Below, piece after piece: positions 9,114 to 19,687 of a stretch of 64,000 bases of DNA (position 1 is the first letter of the stretch; every line of letters starts with the position of its first letter). This DNA comes from an uncultured Paraprevotella sp. (GTDB lineage: Bacteria; Bacteroidota; Bacteroidia; Bacteroidales; Bacteroidaceae). The DNA lies in contig CAJUGV010000002.1 of assembly GCA_910586505.1 (NCBI GenBank), positions 186,001 through 250,000 of the forward strand. Direction: 5' to 3'. The notes under the pieces were generated by a model. It searched no databases and was not told where the DNA came from. It worked only from the letters and a program-made list of their open reading frames with translations. The translations under genes and the position numbers were made by a program.

Positions 9114-9144
9114 ATTGCAAGCAATGAGATTAATTGCTTGCAAT
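9114..9144 (-). terminator. Terminator of the spt gene
   Basis: A 12-bp perfect stem (9114-9125 with 9133-9144) with a 7-base loop. On the minus strand it is followed directly by a run of five T. It lies 27 bases after the spt stop. Confidence 0.8.
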
Positions 9145-9171
9145 CATAAAGCGAACTCTTTTTAGTAATTA

Positions 9172-10356
9172 CTAAAGAAGAGCAAGTTCTTTAAACACCT
9201 TCTTTAATTTTTCAATGGCTTCGTCCACTTGATCATGAGTATGATTAGCCATTAATGCAAAACGAACAAGTGTATCTTGTGGAGCGCAAGCCGGAGGAAT
9301 TACAGGGTTAATAAATACTCCTTCATCAAATGCCAGCTTCGTTACCATAAATGTTTTTTCTGTATCACGAACATATAGAGGAATTATTGGAGATTCTGTT
9401 GCGCCAATTTCAAATCCAGCTTCACGAAAGCGTTTCAATGCATAGTTGGTTACATCCCACAAATTTTCCAATCGCTCTGGCTCACTTTGAAGGATATGTA
9501 GCGCCTCCAATGCTGACGCTGTCGCAGATGGAGTTGCGGAAGCACTAAATATATAGGTACGTGCATTATGTTTTAACCAGTTGATAACACTCTTATCACC
9601 TGCAATAAAGCCACCAATAGAGGCAAGCGACTTACTAAACGTTCCCATGATTAAGTCAACTTCGTCAGTTAGTCCCATATAGTTACATACTCCCCTTCCC
9701 TGCTTTCCAAACACACCAAGTCCATGTGCTTCATCAACCATAATCGAAGCGTTATATTTATGTTTCAGACGAACTATTTCAGGCAAATTTGCTAGATCCC
9801 CTTCCATAGAAAACACACCGTCTACAATAATTAATTTGATGGCTTCCGGATTACACTTCTGTAATTGTTTTTCCAAATCAGCCATGTCATTGTGCTTATA
9901 CTTCAGATTCTGGGCGAAAGACAATCGCTTACCATCTACAATAGAAGCATGATCACGGTCATCACAAATGATGTAATCGCTTCTGCCAACTAGACTTGGA
10001 ATCACTCCTGAATTAACCGTAAAACCCGTGGCAAAACACAAAGCTTCTTCCTTACCTACAAAAGTGGCAAGTTCTTTCTCTAATTGAACATGTATATCTA
10101 ATGTTCCATTTAAAAAACGTGAACCGGCGCAACCTGACCCATATCTGCGCATTGCCGCTACACCTGCTTCTATGACACGATCATCACCAGTTAAACCCGT
10201 ATAAGCATTAGATCCAAACATTAATACATGATGCCCTCCCATAAGAACTTCTGTACCTTGTTTGCCTTCAATTTCACGGAAATAAGGGTATATACCTTCA
10301 GCCATATACTTTTGCGGCTCGTCATATTTCCCTAATTTATCTTGTAATAAGCCCAT
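9172..10356 (-). CDS. spt: Serine palmitoyltransferase (alpha-oxoamine synthase)
   Basis: PLP enzyme condensing L-serine with a long-chain acyl-CoA (or acyl carrier) to 3-ketosphinganine, the first step of Bacteroidales sphingolipid synthesis. At 394 residues it shows the family hallmarks His136 (DDRDHASIVDG), Asp208 (VDEAHGLGVFG) and the Schiff-base Lys242 (GTFSKSLASIGGF). The related enzymes KBL and BioF share these, but the N-terminal part and the Bacteroidales context favour Spt. Monocistronic, with its own promoter and terminator. It is divergent from a lipid kinase gene. Confidence 0.85.
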   Translation of the reverse strand: MGLLQDKLGKYDEPQKYMAEGIYPYFREIEGKQGTEVLMGGHHVLMFGSNAYTGLTGDDRVIEAGVAAMRRYGSGCAGSRFLNGTLDIHVQLEKELATFVGKEEALCFATGFTVNSGVIPSLVGRSDYIICDDRDHASIVDGKRLSFAQNLKYKHNDMADLEKQLQKCNPEAIKLIIVDGVFSMEGDLANLPEIVRLKHKYNASIMVDEAHGLGVFGKQGRGVCNYMGLTDEVDLIMGTFSKSLASIGGFIAGDKSVINWLKHNARTYIFSASATPSATASALEALHILQSEPERLENLWDVTNYALKRFREAGFEIGATESPIIPLYVRDTEKTFMVTKLAFDEGVFINPVIPPACAPQDTLVRFALMANHTHDQVDEAIEKLKKVFKELALL

Positions 10357-10385
10357 TTTGATAAGTTCATAATTATTAAACTATG

Positions 10386-10393
10386 CAAAGATA
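10386..10393 (-). promoter_or_regulatory. -7 element (TATCTTTG) for spt
   Basis: Minus-strand TAnnTTTG match 29 bases before the spt ATG, in the 215-bp divergent region shared with the lipid kinase. Confidence 0.55.
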
Positions 10394-10543
10394 GTAAAAA
10401 CATTTTTTGAATTAGTCTTCATCACAAAAAACTTTCGATGATAACTATATCAGAAAAGAAAAATCATAAAATAATAATAATAATGGTGCACTGTAATAAT
10501 CTTCTTTAGTCATAAAGATTACCCTTATTTCATTTTTTATCCT

Positions 10544-10551
10544 TACCTTTG
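10544..10551 (+). promoter_or_regulatory. -7 element (TACCTTTG) for the lipid kinase
   Basis: Matches TAnnTTTG. Transcription would begin close to 10556, so the in-frame ATG at 10554 would sit at or before the transcript start. This supports the ATG at 10572. Confidence 0.6.
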
Positions 10552-10571
10552 CCGTGCACTTAGAAAGTAAT

Positions 10572-11594
10572 ATGGCAAAGAAGAGAATTGTATTTATTAT
10601 AAACCCAATATCTGGAACCCAAAGTAAAGAATATATTCTTGAACTCATTTCCAAACATTTGGATTCGGATAAATTCAATTATCAAATAGCCAAAACCGAA
10701 TATGCGGGACATGCCACTATATTAGCACACAACTTTGTTAAAGACGGTTATGATGCAGTGATTGCTATAGGTGGTGACGGAACCGTTAATGAGATAGCCC
10801 GTTCTTTAGTTCATACACCTGTTGCATTTGGTGTAATTCCCTGTGGGTCAGGAAACGGATTGGCACGTCACTTACGTATTCCCATGGATCCTATTGGAGC
10901 CATTAAGGTATTAAATCGATTCAATATAGAATGTTTAGACTATGGAAAAATCAATGGAATTCCCTTCTTCTGCACATGTGGAGTCGGATTTGATGCTTTT
11001 GTGAGTTCTAAATTTGCACACTCCGAAAAACGCGGTATATTAACTTATTTAGAAAACACTCTTCGCGAAGGGCTGAAATACAAGTCTGATACTTATGAGA
11101 TAGAAATAGAAGGTGAGACTTCTAAATATAAAGCATTTTTAATCGCATGTGCCAATGCATCACAGTATGGAAACAATGCTTACATAGCTCCCCATGCTTC
11201 CATGTCGGATGGTCTTATGGATGTCACCATCATGGAGCCTTTCACTGTTCTTGAAGCCCCGCAAATTGCAATACAGTTGTTTAATAGAACCTTATTACAG
11301 AATAACAAGATCAAGACTTTTAGGTGTAGGAATATTCATATTCATCGTGAATATCCTGGCGTGATACATTTTGATGGAGACCCGATGTCAACAGGACCGG
11401 ATATTGATGTACAACTGATACAAAAAGGTCTAAATACGATTATCAATACACAAGAATCAGCTTATGCGGCATTTGGACGCGTTGTAACAACTTTATATGA
11501 CGAACTCATTTCTTTAAGCATAAGCGTACGCAATCGCAATATCAGACGTATAGATAATTTCAACAAGGAAATAATGCGACGTCTTAAACTATAA
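10572..11594 (+). CDS. Diacylglycerol/sphingoid-type lipid kinase (YegS/BmrU family)
   Basis: Member of the DAGK catalytic family, 340 residues from the chosen start. The nucleotide loop IGGDGTVNE (residues 66-74) and PCGSGNGLARHL are intact. The C-terminal beta-rich half ends in DGDP, a family feature. These enzymes phosphorylate diacylglycerol, phosphatidylglycerol, ceramide or sphingoid bases. Being divergent from spt suggests a sphingolipid substrate, but that is inference. The start at 10572 was chosen over 10554 because of the promoter position and the MAKKR beginning. Its stop abuts the trmN6 stop. Confidence 0.85.
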   Translation: MAKKRIVFIINPISGTQSKEYILELISKHLDSDKFNYQIAKTEYAGHATILAHNFVKDGYDAVIAIGGDGTVNEIARSLVHTPVAFGVIPCGSGNGLARHLRIPMDPIGAIKVLNRFNIECLDYGKINGIPFFCTCGVGFDAFVSSKFAHSEKRGILTYLENTLREGLKYKSDTYEIEIEGETSKYKAFLIACANASQYGNNAYIAPHASMSDGLMDVTIMEPFTVLEAPQIAIQLFNRTLLQNNKIKTFRCRNIHIHREYPGVIHFDGDPMSTGPDIDVQLIQKGLNTIINTQESAYAAFGRVVTTLYDELISLSISVRNRNIRRIDNFNKEIMRRLKL

Positions 11595-12305
11595 TCAAAA
11601 GTTAAGATAATAAGAAGCCGTAAGTTTTTTATATTCTTCTGTATAGAATCCCTTTTCATTCAAAATATAAAGATAATCTATCTGCGGATAATTTGTGCAT
11701 CCCTTTCTTAAACTTATCAAGCATCGTTTTGCCGGAATGTCCGAGCGACTATATACCATGCACTTTTTATAAAGGTTCAGTCCTGCGGCCCATGATTCCT
11801 GTACAAAATAATCCGTTACGGAAGCCGGCAATATAACATTGAAAAATCCACCGTCATTAAGCCACCCATATACCTTCTGAACAAGAAGGTCAAAAGGAAG
11901 TGTATCAGTGTGGCGAGCCAAACATCGCTTTTGCTCCGAACAGGGCAAAGAATTTGTATAGAAAGGCGGATTACATGTTATCAAATCGAATTTTGTACGA
12001 GGTATATAAGAAAGAGCATCTACTGTTTCAAAATGTAAATGTTGTGCCCAGGGTGTCCGTCTCCCATTTTCCTTAGCCTGAGCAACAGCTTCCTCATCAA
12101 TATCTATACCTGTTATATTAGCACCGCACCGCTGTGCTAACATAATGGAAATCAAACCGGATCCTGTCCCTATATCAAGAATTCTCCTAATATTCTCACT
12201 TACATCAGACCAAGCTCCCAATAATACGCCATCCGTACCTACTTTCATGGCACATCTGTCATGATATATTGTAAACTGTTTGAATTCAAAATAATCTTTT
12301 GACAT
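11595..12305 (-). CDS. trmN6: tRNA1(Val) adenine-37 N6-methyltransferase (TrmN6/YfiC)
   Basis: SAM-dependent Rossmann methyltransferase of 236 residues. The SAM-binding motif ILDIGTGSGLIS and the amino-methyltransferase catalytic motif ITCNPPFY are present, the latter diagnostic of N6-adenine modification of this family. Length matches TrmN6. Its 3' end touches the lipid kinase 3' end with no spacer. The 166-bp gap to lon holds divergent promoters. Confidence 0.88.
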   Translation of the reverse strand: MSKDYFEFKQFTIYHDRCAMKVGTDGVLLGAWSDVSENIRRILDIGTGSGLISIMLAQRCGANITGIDIDEEAVAQAKENGRRTPWAQHLHFETVDALSYIPRTKFDLITCNPPFYTNSLPCSEQKRCLARHTDTLPFDLLVQKVYGWLNDGGFFNVILPASVTDYFVQESWAAGLNLYKKCMVYSRSDIPAKRCLISLRKGCTNYPQIDYLYILNEKGFYTEEYKKLTASYYLNF

Positions 12306-12349
12306 AATTATTCAGTATTACTTTAGCTGCAGATTGCATATTTATGCTG

Positions 12350-12357
12350 CAAAAGTA
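12350..12357 (-). promoter_or_regulatory. -7 element (TACTTTTG) for trmN6
   Basis: Minus-strand TAnnTTTG match 44 bases before the trmN6 ATG. Confidence 0.5.
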
Positions 12358-12411
12358 GCAAATATTTGTTATTTCCACTACTTAAAGTATAATGAATACA
12401 CTCTTTTTTTG

Positions 12412-12419
12412 TACCTTTG
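12412..12419 (+). promoter_or_regulatory. -7 element (TACCTTTG) for lon
   Basis: Matches TAnnTTTG and leaves a leader of about 48 bases before the lon ATG. No CIRCE-like or other heat-shock operator was recognised. Confidence 0.55.
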
Positions 12420-12471
12420 CCACGTTTTGTGAAAATAGTTTTGTTCACTAAATCATTTTAAGATTTTTAAT

Positions 12472-14928
12472 ATGCATATTGACGATAATCAGAATCCATT
12501 TTCATTGGTTGCAGATTTTGAAGGAGATGAATCCAGTGTTTTTGAAGTGGAAATGGAAGCTACATTACCGATTTTACCATTACGGAATATGGTATTATTC
12601 CCCGGCGTAGTACTTCCTGTATCCGTTGGCCGGAAAGCATCACTTCGTCTGTCGAAAGCCGCAGATAAGAATAAATTAAATATAGGCGTTGTTTGCCAGT
12701 TAAGTCCTGAAACGGAGAATCCCGGATATGATGATTTATATCATATAGGCACGATGGCAAAAATTATCCGCATACTTGAATTACCCGATCATACAACCAC
12801 CGTTATCTTACAAGGTATGAGCCGTTTCAACCTAAAAGATATAGTCTCAGAGAAACCGTACCTTACAGGATTGGTTGAGAAGATCGAAGACACGCTCCCT
12901 CTTAAAGGGAACAAAGAGTTTGAGTTATTGGTGGAGGCCTGCCGCGAACGGACGTTACAATATATCCAATTAAGCGACCAGATGCCCAAGGAATCCATGT
13001 TTGCCGTGAAAAATGTGACCAACCGAATGTTTTTGGTCAATTTTGTATGTGCGAATTTTCCGTTCTCCATATCAAGCAAAATGGAGTTGTTGCAAGAAAG
13101 TTCTCTGGAGTTACGCACAATCTCATTACTTAAACTCCTGAACAAGGAAATTCAGTATATGGAACTTCGGGCAGAAATCAACCGAAAAACGCGCGAAGAG
13201 TTGGACATGCAGCAACGTGAGTATTTTCTGCAACAACAAATCAAAAACATACAGGACGAGCTCGGCGGAACTCCGCAAGATCAGGACTTGCACAACCTTC
13301 GAACTGAAGCCGAAACAAAGAAATGGCCTGAGGACGTGGCCAAAACTTTCAGCCGCGAAGTGGACAAACTGGAACGTCTGAATCCGCAAAGTCCTGATTA
13401 CAATGTACAACTCAATTATCTGCAAACAATGTTAAGTTTGCCGTGGCAGACTTATACGGAAGACAACTTAAATCTGAAAAATGCAGAAAAAGTCCTGAAT
13501 AAAGACCACTACGGTTTGGAAAAGGTAAAAGAGCGCATTCTTGAGCATCTGGCAGTACTGCAACTAAGAGGCGACCAAAAGTCTCCCATCATTTGCCTGT
13601 ACGGCCCTCCGGGAGTGGGTAAAACATCTTTAGGAAAGAGCATAGCTTCTGCTCTTAAGCGCAAATACATACGAATGTCTTTAGGCGGTCTGCATGATGA
13701 ATCCGAAATCCGCGGCCATCGCCGGACATATATCGGTGCCATGCCTGGACGCATTATCAAAAATATGATCAAGGCAGGATCTTCCAATCCTGTATTTATT
13801 CTTGATGAAATAGACAAAATTACTCAGAATACGGTCAACGGCGATCCGTCTTCCGCTCTTCTTGAAGTGTTGGATCCGGAGCAAAACAACGCTTTTCACG
13901 ATAACTTTCTGGATGTGGACTATGACTTATCTAAAGTCATGTTCATCGCTACAGCCAATAATATAGGTACTATCCCCCGCCCTTTGCTCGACCGCATGGA
14001 ACTCATCGAAGTAAGCGGTTATATTACGGAAGAAAAGATTGAGATTGCCAAACGGCATCTGGTTCCCAAAGAAAAGGAAAACAACGGATTGGCAGACAGA
14101 CAGGACATCAAGATAAACCGGCAGGCATTAGAATACATCATAGAAAACTATACGCGTGAGTCCGGTGTTCGCGGGCTGGAGAAGCAAATCAGTAAAGTGT
14201 TCCGGAAAATGGCACTGGAATATGCCCGAAACGGAGTTTTCTCATGTTTAGATATAAAAACATCCGAAGTGGAAAGATTGCTTGGCAAACCTCTTTTCTC
14301 ACGCGATAAATACCAAGGTAACGAATATGCCGGAGTCGTGACCGGACTGGCCTGGACATCCGTGGGGGGAGAAATTCTTTTCATTGAAACCAGTCTTAGT
14401 AAAGGTAAGGGCAGCAAACTGACATTGACAGGTAATCTGGGTGATGTAATGAAAGAGTCTGCCGTTCTGGCTTTGGAATACATAAAGGCGCATGCTACCC
14501 CGTTGCATATTGATACCCGTGTATTCGACTCATGGAACATTCACGTTCATGTACCCGAAGGTGCCGTTCCTAAGGACGGACCGTCGGCAGGTATTACAAT
14601 GGTCACATCCCTGGCTTCTGCCCTCACGCAACGTAAGGTTCGTCCTAATCTGGCTATGACAGGCGAAATCACTTTGCGTGGAAAAGTGCTTCCTGTCGGT
14701 GGCATCAAGGAAAAAATACTGGCAGCCAAGCGTGCCGGCATCAAGGACATTATCATGTGTGAGGAGAATCGCAAGAACATCGAAGAAATCCCGGAGATGT
14801 ATCTTAAAGGACTGACATTTCATTATGTAAATGACGTGTCGGAGGTGTTAAACATAGCCCTGCTGGATAGCAAGGTAAAGAATGCCATTGAATTCACTTT
14901 TGACGAACAGACCAACGAAACAAAATGA
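12472..14928 (+). CDS. lon: ATP-dependent Lon protease
   Basis: Cytosolic AAA+ serine protease of quality control, 818 residues and full length. It has an N-terminal substrate-binding domain (about 30-230), a coiled-coil linker with [14 protein letters not shown], the AAA+ domain with Walker [10 protein letters not shown] and Walker [10 protein letters not shown], and the C-terminal peptidase domain. The Ser-Lys dyad is Ser705 (DGPSAG) and Lys748 (GGIKEK, second Lys). The stop overlaps the tgt start by four bases (ATGA). Confidence 0.97.
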   Translation: MHIDDNQNPFSLVADFEGDESSVFEVEMEATLPILPLRNMVLFPGVVLPVSVGRKASLRLSKAADKNKLNIGVVCQLSPETENPGYDDLYHIGTMAKIIRILELPDHTTTVILQGMSRFNLKDIVSEKPYLTGLVEKIEDTLPLKGNKEFELLVEACRERTLQYIQLSDQMPKESMFAVKNVTNRMFLVNFVCANFPFSISSKMELLQESSLELRTISLLKLLNKEIQYMELRAEINRKTREELDMQQREYFLQQQIKNIQDELGGTPQDQDLHNLRTEAETKKWPEDVAKTFSREVDKLERLNPQSPDYNVQLNYLQTMLSLPWQTYTEDNLNLKNAEKVLNKDHYGLEKVKERILEHLAVLQLRGDQKSPIICLYGPPGVGKTSLGKSIASALKRKYIRMSLGGLHDESEIRGHRRTYIGAMPGRIIKNMIKAGSSNPVFILDEIDKITQNTVNGDPSSALLEVLDPEQNNAFHDNFLDVDYDLSKVMFIATANNIGTIPRPLLDRMELIEVSGYITEEKIEIAKRHLVPKEKENNGLADRQDIKINRQALEYIIENYTRESGVRGLEKQISKVFRKMALEYARNGVFSCLDIKTSEVERLLGKPLFSRDKYQGNEYAGVVTGLAWTSVGGEILFIETSLSKGKGSKLTLTGNLGDVMKESAVLALEYIKAHATPLHIDTRVFDSWNIHVHVPEGAVPKDGPSAGITMVTSLASALTQRKVRPNLAMTGEITLRGKVLPVGGIKEKILAAKRAGIKDIIMCEENRKNIEEIPEMYLKGLTFHYVNDVSEVLNIALLDSKVKNAIEFTFDEQTNETK

Positions 14929-16055
14929 AATTTGAACTCCAATCTACCGACTCCATGACTTCGGCACGAGCCGGTGTTCTGACCACCGCCCACGGCCCGA
15001 TCGAAACACCTGTCTTCATGCCTGTAGGTACTGTCGGTTCCGTCAAGGCCGTACATCCGTGGGAACTAAAAAATGATATCAAGGCACAGATTATATTGGG
15101 AAATACCTACCATCTTTATCTGCGTCCGGGAACGGATATTTTGGAAAAAGCCGGCGGACTGCATAAATTCAACGGCTTCGACCGCCCTATCCTGACAGAC
15201 AGTGGCGGCTTCCAAGTATTTTCACTTACAGGAATACGCAAACTGCGTGAAGAAGGATGTGAGTTCCGTTCACATATAGACGGTTCCAAGCATATCTTCA
15301 CTCCAGAAAAAGTGATGGATATTGAGCGCTCCATCGGGGCCGACATCATGATGGCTTTCGACGAATGTCCACCAGGCACATCAGATTATTCGTATGCCAA
15401 GCAAAGCATGGGCCTCACCCATCGCTGGCTTGACCGTTGCCTCCGTCGAATCAATGAGACCGAGCCCAAATACGGCTATGAGCAATCGCTCTTTCCCATC
15501 GTACAAGGATGTACTTATAAGGATCTTCGTATACAATCCGCCGAGTTTATAGCATCCAAAGAGGCCGACGGAAATGCCATCGGCGGACTGGCCGTAGGAG
15601 AGCCGGCAGAAGTCATGTACGAAATGATAGAAACAGTCAACGGAATCTTACCAAAAGACAAACCGCGCTATCTGATGGGTGTAGGCACTCCGGTCAACAT
15701 ACTTGAAGGCATAGAGCGAGGGGTTGATATGTTTGACTGCGTAATGCCGACCCGAAACGGACGAAACGGCATGCTCTTTACGCAAAACGGCATCATGAAC
15801 ATGCGCAATAAGAAATGGGAGGCCGACTTCTCGCCGGTGGATCCGGACGGTTCGTCATACGTGGACCAGACATACAGCAAAGCGTACCTTCACCATCTCT
15901 TCAAGGCACAAGAACTGCTGGCCCTTCAAATAGCATCCATCCATAATCTGGCATTCTATCTATGGCTGACCCGAGAAGCACGCAAACATATCATAGCCGG
16001 CGATTTCTCTTTGTGGAAGAACATGATGGTGAAACGAGTATCCACGCGACTGTAA
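14925..16055 (+). CDS. tgt: tRNA-guanine transglycosylase, zinc cysteines missing
   Basis: Exchanges guanine-34 for preQ1 in tRNAs with GUN anticodons (queuosine pathway). The catalytic segments are intact: LTDSGGFQVFSL with its Asp general base, and the nucleophile loop FDCVMPTRNGRNG. The 376-residue length is normal. The C-terminal zinc site normally reads CxCxxC...H. Here the three cysteine positions are Gly309, Ser311 and Asp314, while His340 (SIHNL) remains and the flanking YSKAYLHHL is conserved. The reading frame is clean, so this is not a frameshift. Coupled to lon by ATGA overlap; 21 bases to the next gene. Confidence 0.93.
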   Translation: MKFELQSTDSMTSARAGVLTTAHGPIETPVFMPVGTVGSVKAVHPWELKNDIKAQIILGNTYHLYLRPGTDILEKAGGLHKFNGFDRPILTDSGGFQVFSLTGIRKLREEGCEFRSHIDGSKHIFTPEKVMDIERSIGADIMMAFDECPPGTSDYSYAKQSMGLTHRWLDRCLRRINETEPKYGYEQSLFPIVQGCTYKDLRIQSAEFIASKEADGNAIGGLAVGEPAEVMYEMIETVNGILPKDKPRYLMGVGTPVNILEGIERGVDMFDCVMPTRNGRNGMLFTQNGIMNMRNKKWEADFSPVDPDGSSYVDQTYSKAYLHHLFKAQELLALQIASIHNLAFYLWLTREARKHIIAGDFSLWKNMMVKRVSTRL

Positions 16056-16076
16056 CCCGACATAGAAACACTGAAT

Positions 16077-17183
16077 ATGAAGCGGTATAAAAGTCTCATC
16101 TCTAAACTGGATATGTACCTAATCAAGAAATTCTTAGGTACATACTTCTTCTCCATCGCACTCATTATCTCCATCGCCGTGGTGTTTGATTTCAACGAAC
16201 ACATAGACAAGTTCACCACCAATCATGCACCTTGGAAAGGCATCATTTTCGAGTACTACCTCAACTTCGTACCTTACTTTTCCAATCTGTTCAGCCCTCT
16301 TTTCGTCTTCATATCCGTAATCTTCTTTACTTCCAAGCTGGCTGAAAATTCGGAAATCATCGCCATGATGGCTGCCGGAATCAGTTTCAAACGCCTGATG
16401 CGTCCTTACATGATTTCCGCTGCCATCATTGCCGTCATGACATTTCTTTTGGGAGCCTACGTGATCCCCAAAGGCAGCATCACACGTCTCAACTTCGAAA
16501 ATACATATAAGAAAAAGAAGAAAACGGAATTTGCACAAAACGTACAGTTGCAAGTGGACACGGGAGTCATTGCATTCATCGAGCATTTTGACGGAAGAAC
16601 CAAAACCGGACACCACTTCTCGCTGGACAAATTTGTGAACAAGAAACTGGTATCGCATCTTACAGCTTCGTCTGTGGTCTACGACACGCTCTCGGACGAG
16701 CGCTACCACTGGCGAATCAACAACTACACAATCCGCGACCTGAAAGGAATGCGGGAATACATTACTCACGGAAGCAGAACGGATTCCATCATTGCTATGG
16801 AACCCTCCGATTTCCTGCTGACACGAAACCAACAAGAAACGCTGACCAGTCCGGAACTAAAAGAATATATCGTGAAACAACGCGCCAGAGGTTCCGGCAA
16901 CGTAAAACCCTTTGAAGTAGAATTTCAGAAACGGCTGGCCACGCCGTTCGCCTCATTTATCCTGACGATCATAGGCCTTTCGCTATCAGCCCGGAAACGT
17001 AAAGGCGGGATGGGACTTTACCTGGGAATCGGACTTGCCCTTAGCGCATCCTATATTCTGTTCCAGACAGTCTCTTCTACTTTTGCCATCAATGCAGACT
17101 GGCCACCGGTTCTGGCGGCTTGGTTGCCTAATATAATATTTGCCTTTGTAGCGTTCTTCCTTTATAAGAAAGCACCGCAATAA
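16077..17183 (+). CDS. LptF/LptG-family LPS export permease (YjgP/YjgQ)
   Basis: Inner-membrane permease of 368 residues. It has about three membrane helices at each end (residues 20-120 and 280-365) flanking a periplasmic beta-jellyroll-like domain. In the Lpt system, LptF and LptG with the ATPase LptB extract lipopolysaccharide for transport to the outer membrane. Only one such gene is here, and I cannot tell F from G. It lies 21 bases downstream of tgt and is probably in the same transcript. Confidence 0.88.
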   Translation: MKRYKSLISKLDMYLIKKFLGTYFFSIALIISIAVVFDFNEHIDKFTTNHAPWKGIIFEYYLNFVPYFSNLFSPLFVFISVIFFTSKLAENSEIIAMMAAGISFKRLMRPYMISAAIIAVMTFLLGAYVIPKGSITRLNFENTYKKKKKTEFAQNVQLQVDTGVIAFIEHFDGRTKTGHHFSLDKFVNKKLVSHLTASSVVYDTLSDERYHWRINNYTIRDLKGMREYITHGSRTDSIIAMEPSDFLLTRNQQETLTSPELKEYIVKQRARGSGNVKPFEVEFQKRLATPFASFILTIIGLSLSARKRKGGMGLYLGIGLALSASYILFQTVSSTFAINADWPPVLAAWLPNIIFAFVAFFLYKKAPQ

Positions 17184-17217
17184 AAGGCCGTTGTAGGACT
17201 TAAACACAATATACACA

Positions 17218-18663
<1,446 letters not shown>

Positions 18664-18870
18664 AACAAACAGATATATCCGCGGCCGATAACCGGCAACA
18701 TAGACTGAACAGACAGGCACATTCGCTTTGTGCGGCACATACGGCCGTTTCAAGCTGAGCGGATACGCCTGTTTTTCTTTTCGGTTCCGGCAGGCTTCCG
18801 AAAAACGGCTGCCGGCATCTAGGGATGCAACCCGGCCATATCCCGTAAAGCCTCCATAAAACCACTCCAT

Positions 18871-18913
18871 AAAAAAGCGTCCGCTTGTTTTCAATGCGGA
18901 AACAAGCGGATGT
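18871..18913 (-). terminator. Terminator of mscL
   Basis: An 11-bp perfect stem (18880-18890 with 18900-18910), extendable to 14 with wobble pairs and with a 9-base loop. On the minus strand it is followed by a run of six T. It lies six bases after the mscL stop. Confidence 0.8.
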
Positions 18914-18918
18914 ACGGT

Positions 18919-19341
18919 TTATTTTTCTTTCTTCAGCAAATCCCTGATTTCAGTAAGCAACTGAATGTCTGCCGGGGGAGCTGCCGGTGCGGCCGGCTCT
19001 TCTTTTTTCTTCTTGTTAAAGGCATTTATTCCCTTTATCAGTAAGAAGATAGCCATCGCGATAATAATAAAATCCAGTGTAGTCTGGATAAAATTACCGT
19101 AATTGACCGTTACAGCCGGGACTATTTCCGTTCCGTTCTCTATCACGGCCTTCTTCAGGGTAACTTTCAGGTCCGTAAAGTTCACGCCCCCCACCAACAA
19201 TCCTATAGGAGGCATGATGATGTCCGCCACTACGGAAGATACTATTTTACCGAAGGCCCCGCCGATAATGATACCGACTGCCATGTCCACTACATTGCCA
19301 CGCATGGCAAACTGCTTGAATTCTTGTATAAATCCTTTCAT
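18919..19341 (-). CDS. mscL: Large-conductance mechanosensitive channel
   Basis: Inner-membrane homopentameric channel that opens under hypo-osmotic tension. The 140 residues begin with the amphipathic N-terminus [23 protein letters not shown], followed by pore helix TM1 ([22 protein letters not shown]), a periplasmic loop, TM2 ([17 protein letters not shown]), and a cytoplasmic helical bundle after a KKKKEE linker. Monocistronic with its own terminator. A possible promoter pairs CAAA at 19400-19403 with a degenerate -7 near 19373 (weak). Confidence 0.96.
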   Translation of the reverse strand: MKGFIQEFKQFAMRGNVVDMAVGIIIGGAFGKIVSSVVADIIMPPIGLLVGGVNFTDLKVTLKKAVIENGTEIVPAVTVNYGNFIQTTLDFIIIAMAIFLLIKGINAFNKKKKEEPAAPAAPPADIQLLTEIRDLLKKEK

Positions 19342-19533
19342 TGTTTCAATGTATGTTTTTGATTAATGCGGGCAAGTTAAATAAAATATTCCCATTGACC
19401 AAATTTCTTCCTGAATCTTTTCTTTTCATAAAAAGAGACGGTGAATATTTTACAATTTAAATAAAAAACAAAGGATTTGCAGAGTTGGCGGCCACACCTT
19501 CCAACAGACTAAGAGACAGATTCTTAATTCACT

Positions 19534-19624
19534 AAAAAACGATGCGGAGAAAAACGAAAAATGATGCGGAAAGAAATTTTAGGTCTTCCTCTTGAAATAA
19601 AATTTTTCTCCGCATCATTTTTTC
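19534..19624. repeat. Composite inverted repeat with duplicated left arm
   Basis: Two directly repeated arms containing GATGCGGA (19534-19554 and 19557-19580) face a single right arm (19599-19624). The inner arm pairs over 24 positions with two mismatches around an 18-base loop. The outer arm matches the same right arm at 20 of 21 positions, so the two hairpins are mutually exclusive. On the minus strand it follows the hypothetical gene by 64 bases and ends in T runs, so it may act as that gene's terminator. The rest of the 346-bp gap (19342-19687) shows no gene. Confidence 0.75.
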
Positions 19625-19687
19625 ACAGACTCCGCACCCAAGCGGACGCCTCTGCATAGGACCGCCTAAAATCCTTACAATAGAATC

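Noticed and set aside
14925..16055. Frameshift or sequencing error as the cause of the missing Tgt cysteines
   Set aside because: The residues on both sides of the altered site are conserved and in the same frame, so a local frameshift would not explain three substitutions.
16134..16835. A 233-codon minus-strand frame inside the LptF/G permease gene
   Set aside because: Shadow frame opposite a conserved membrane protein; no start context or homology.
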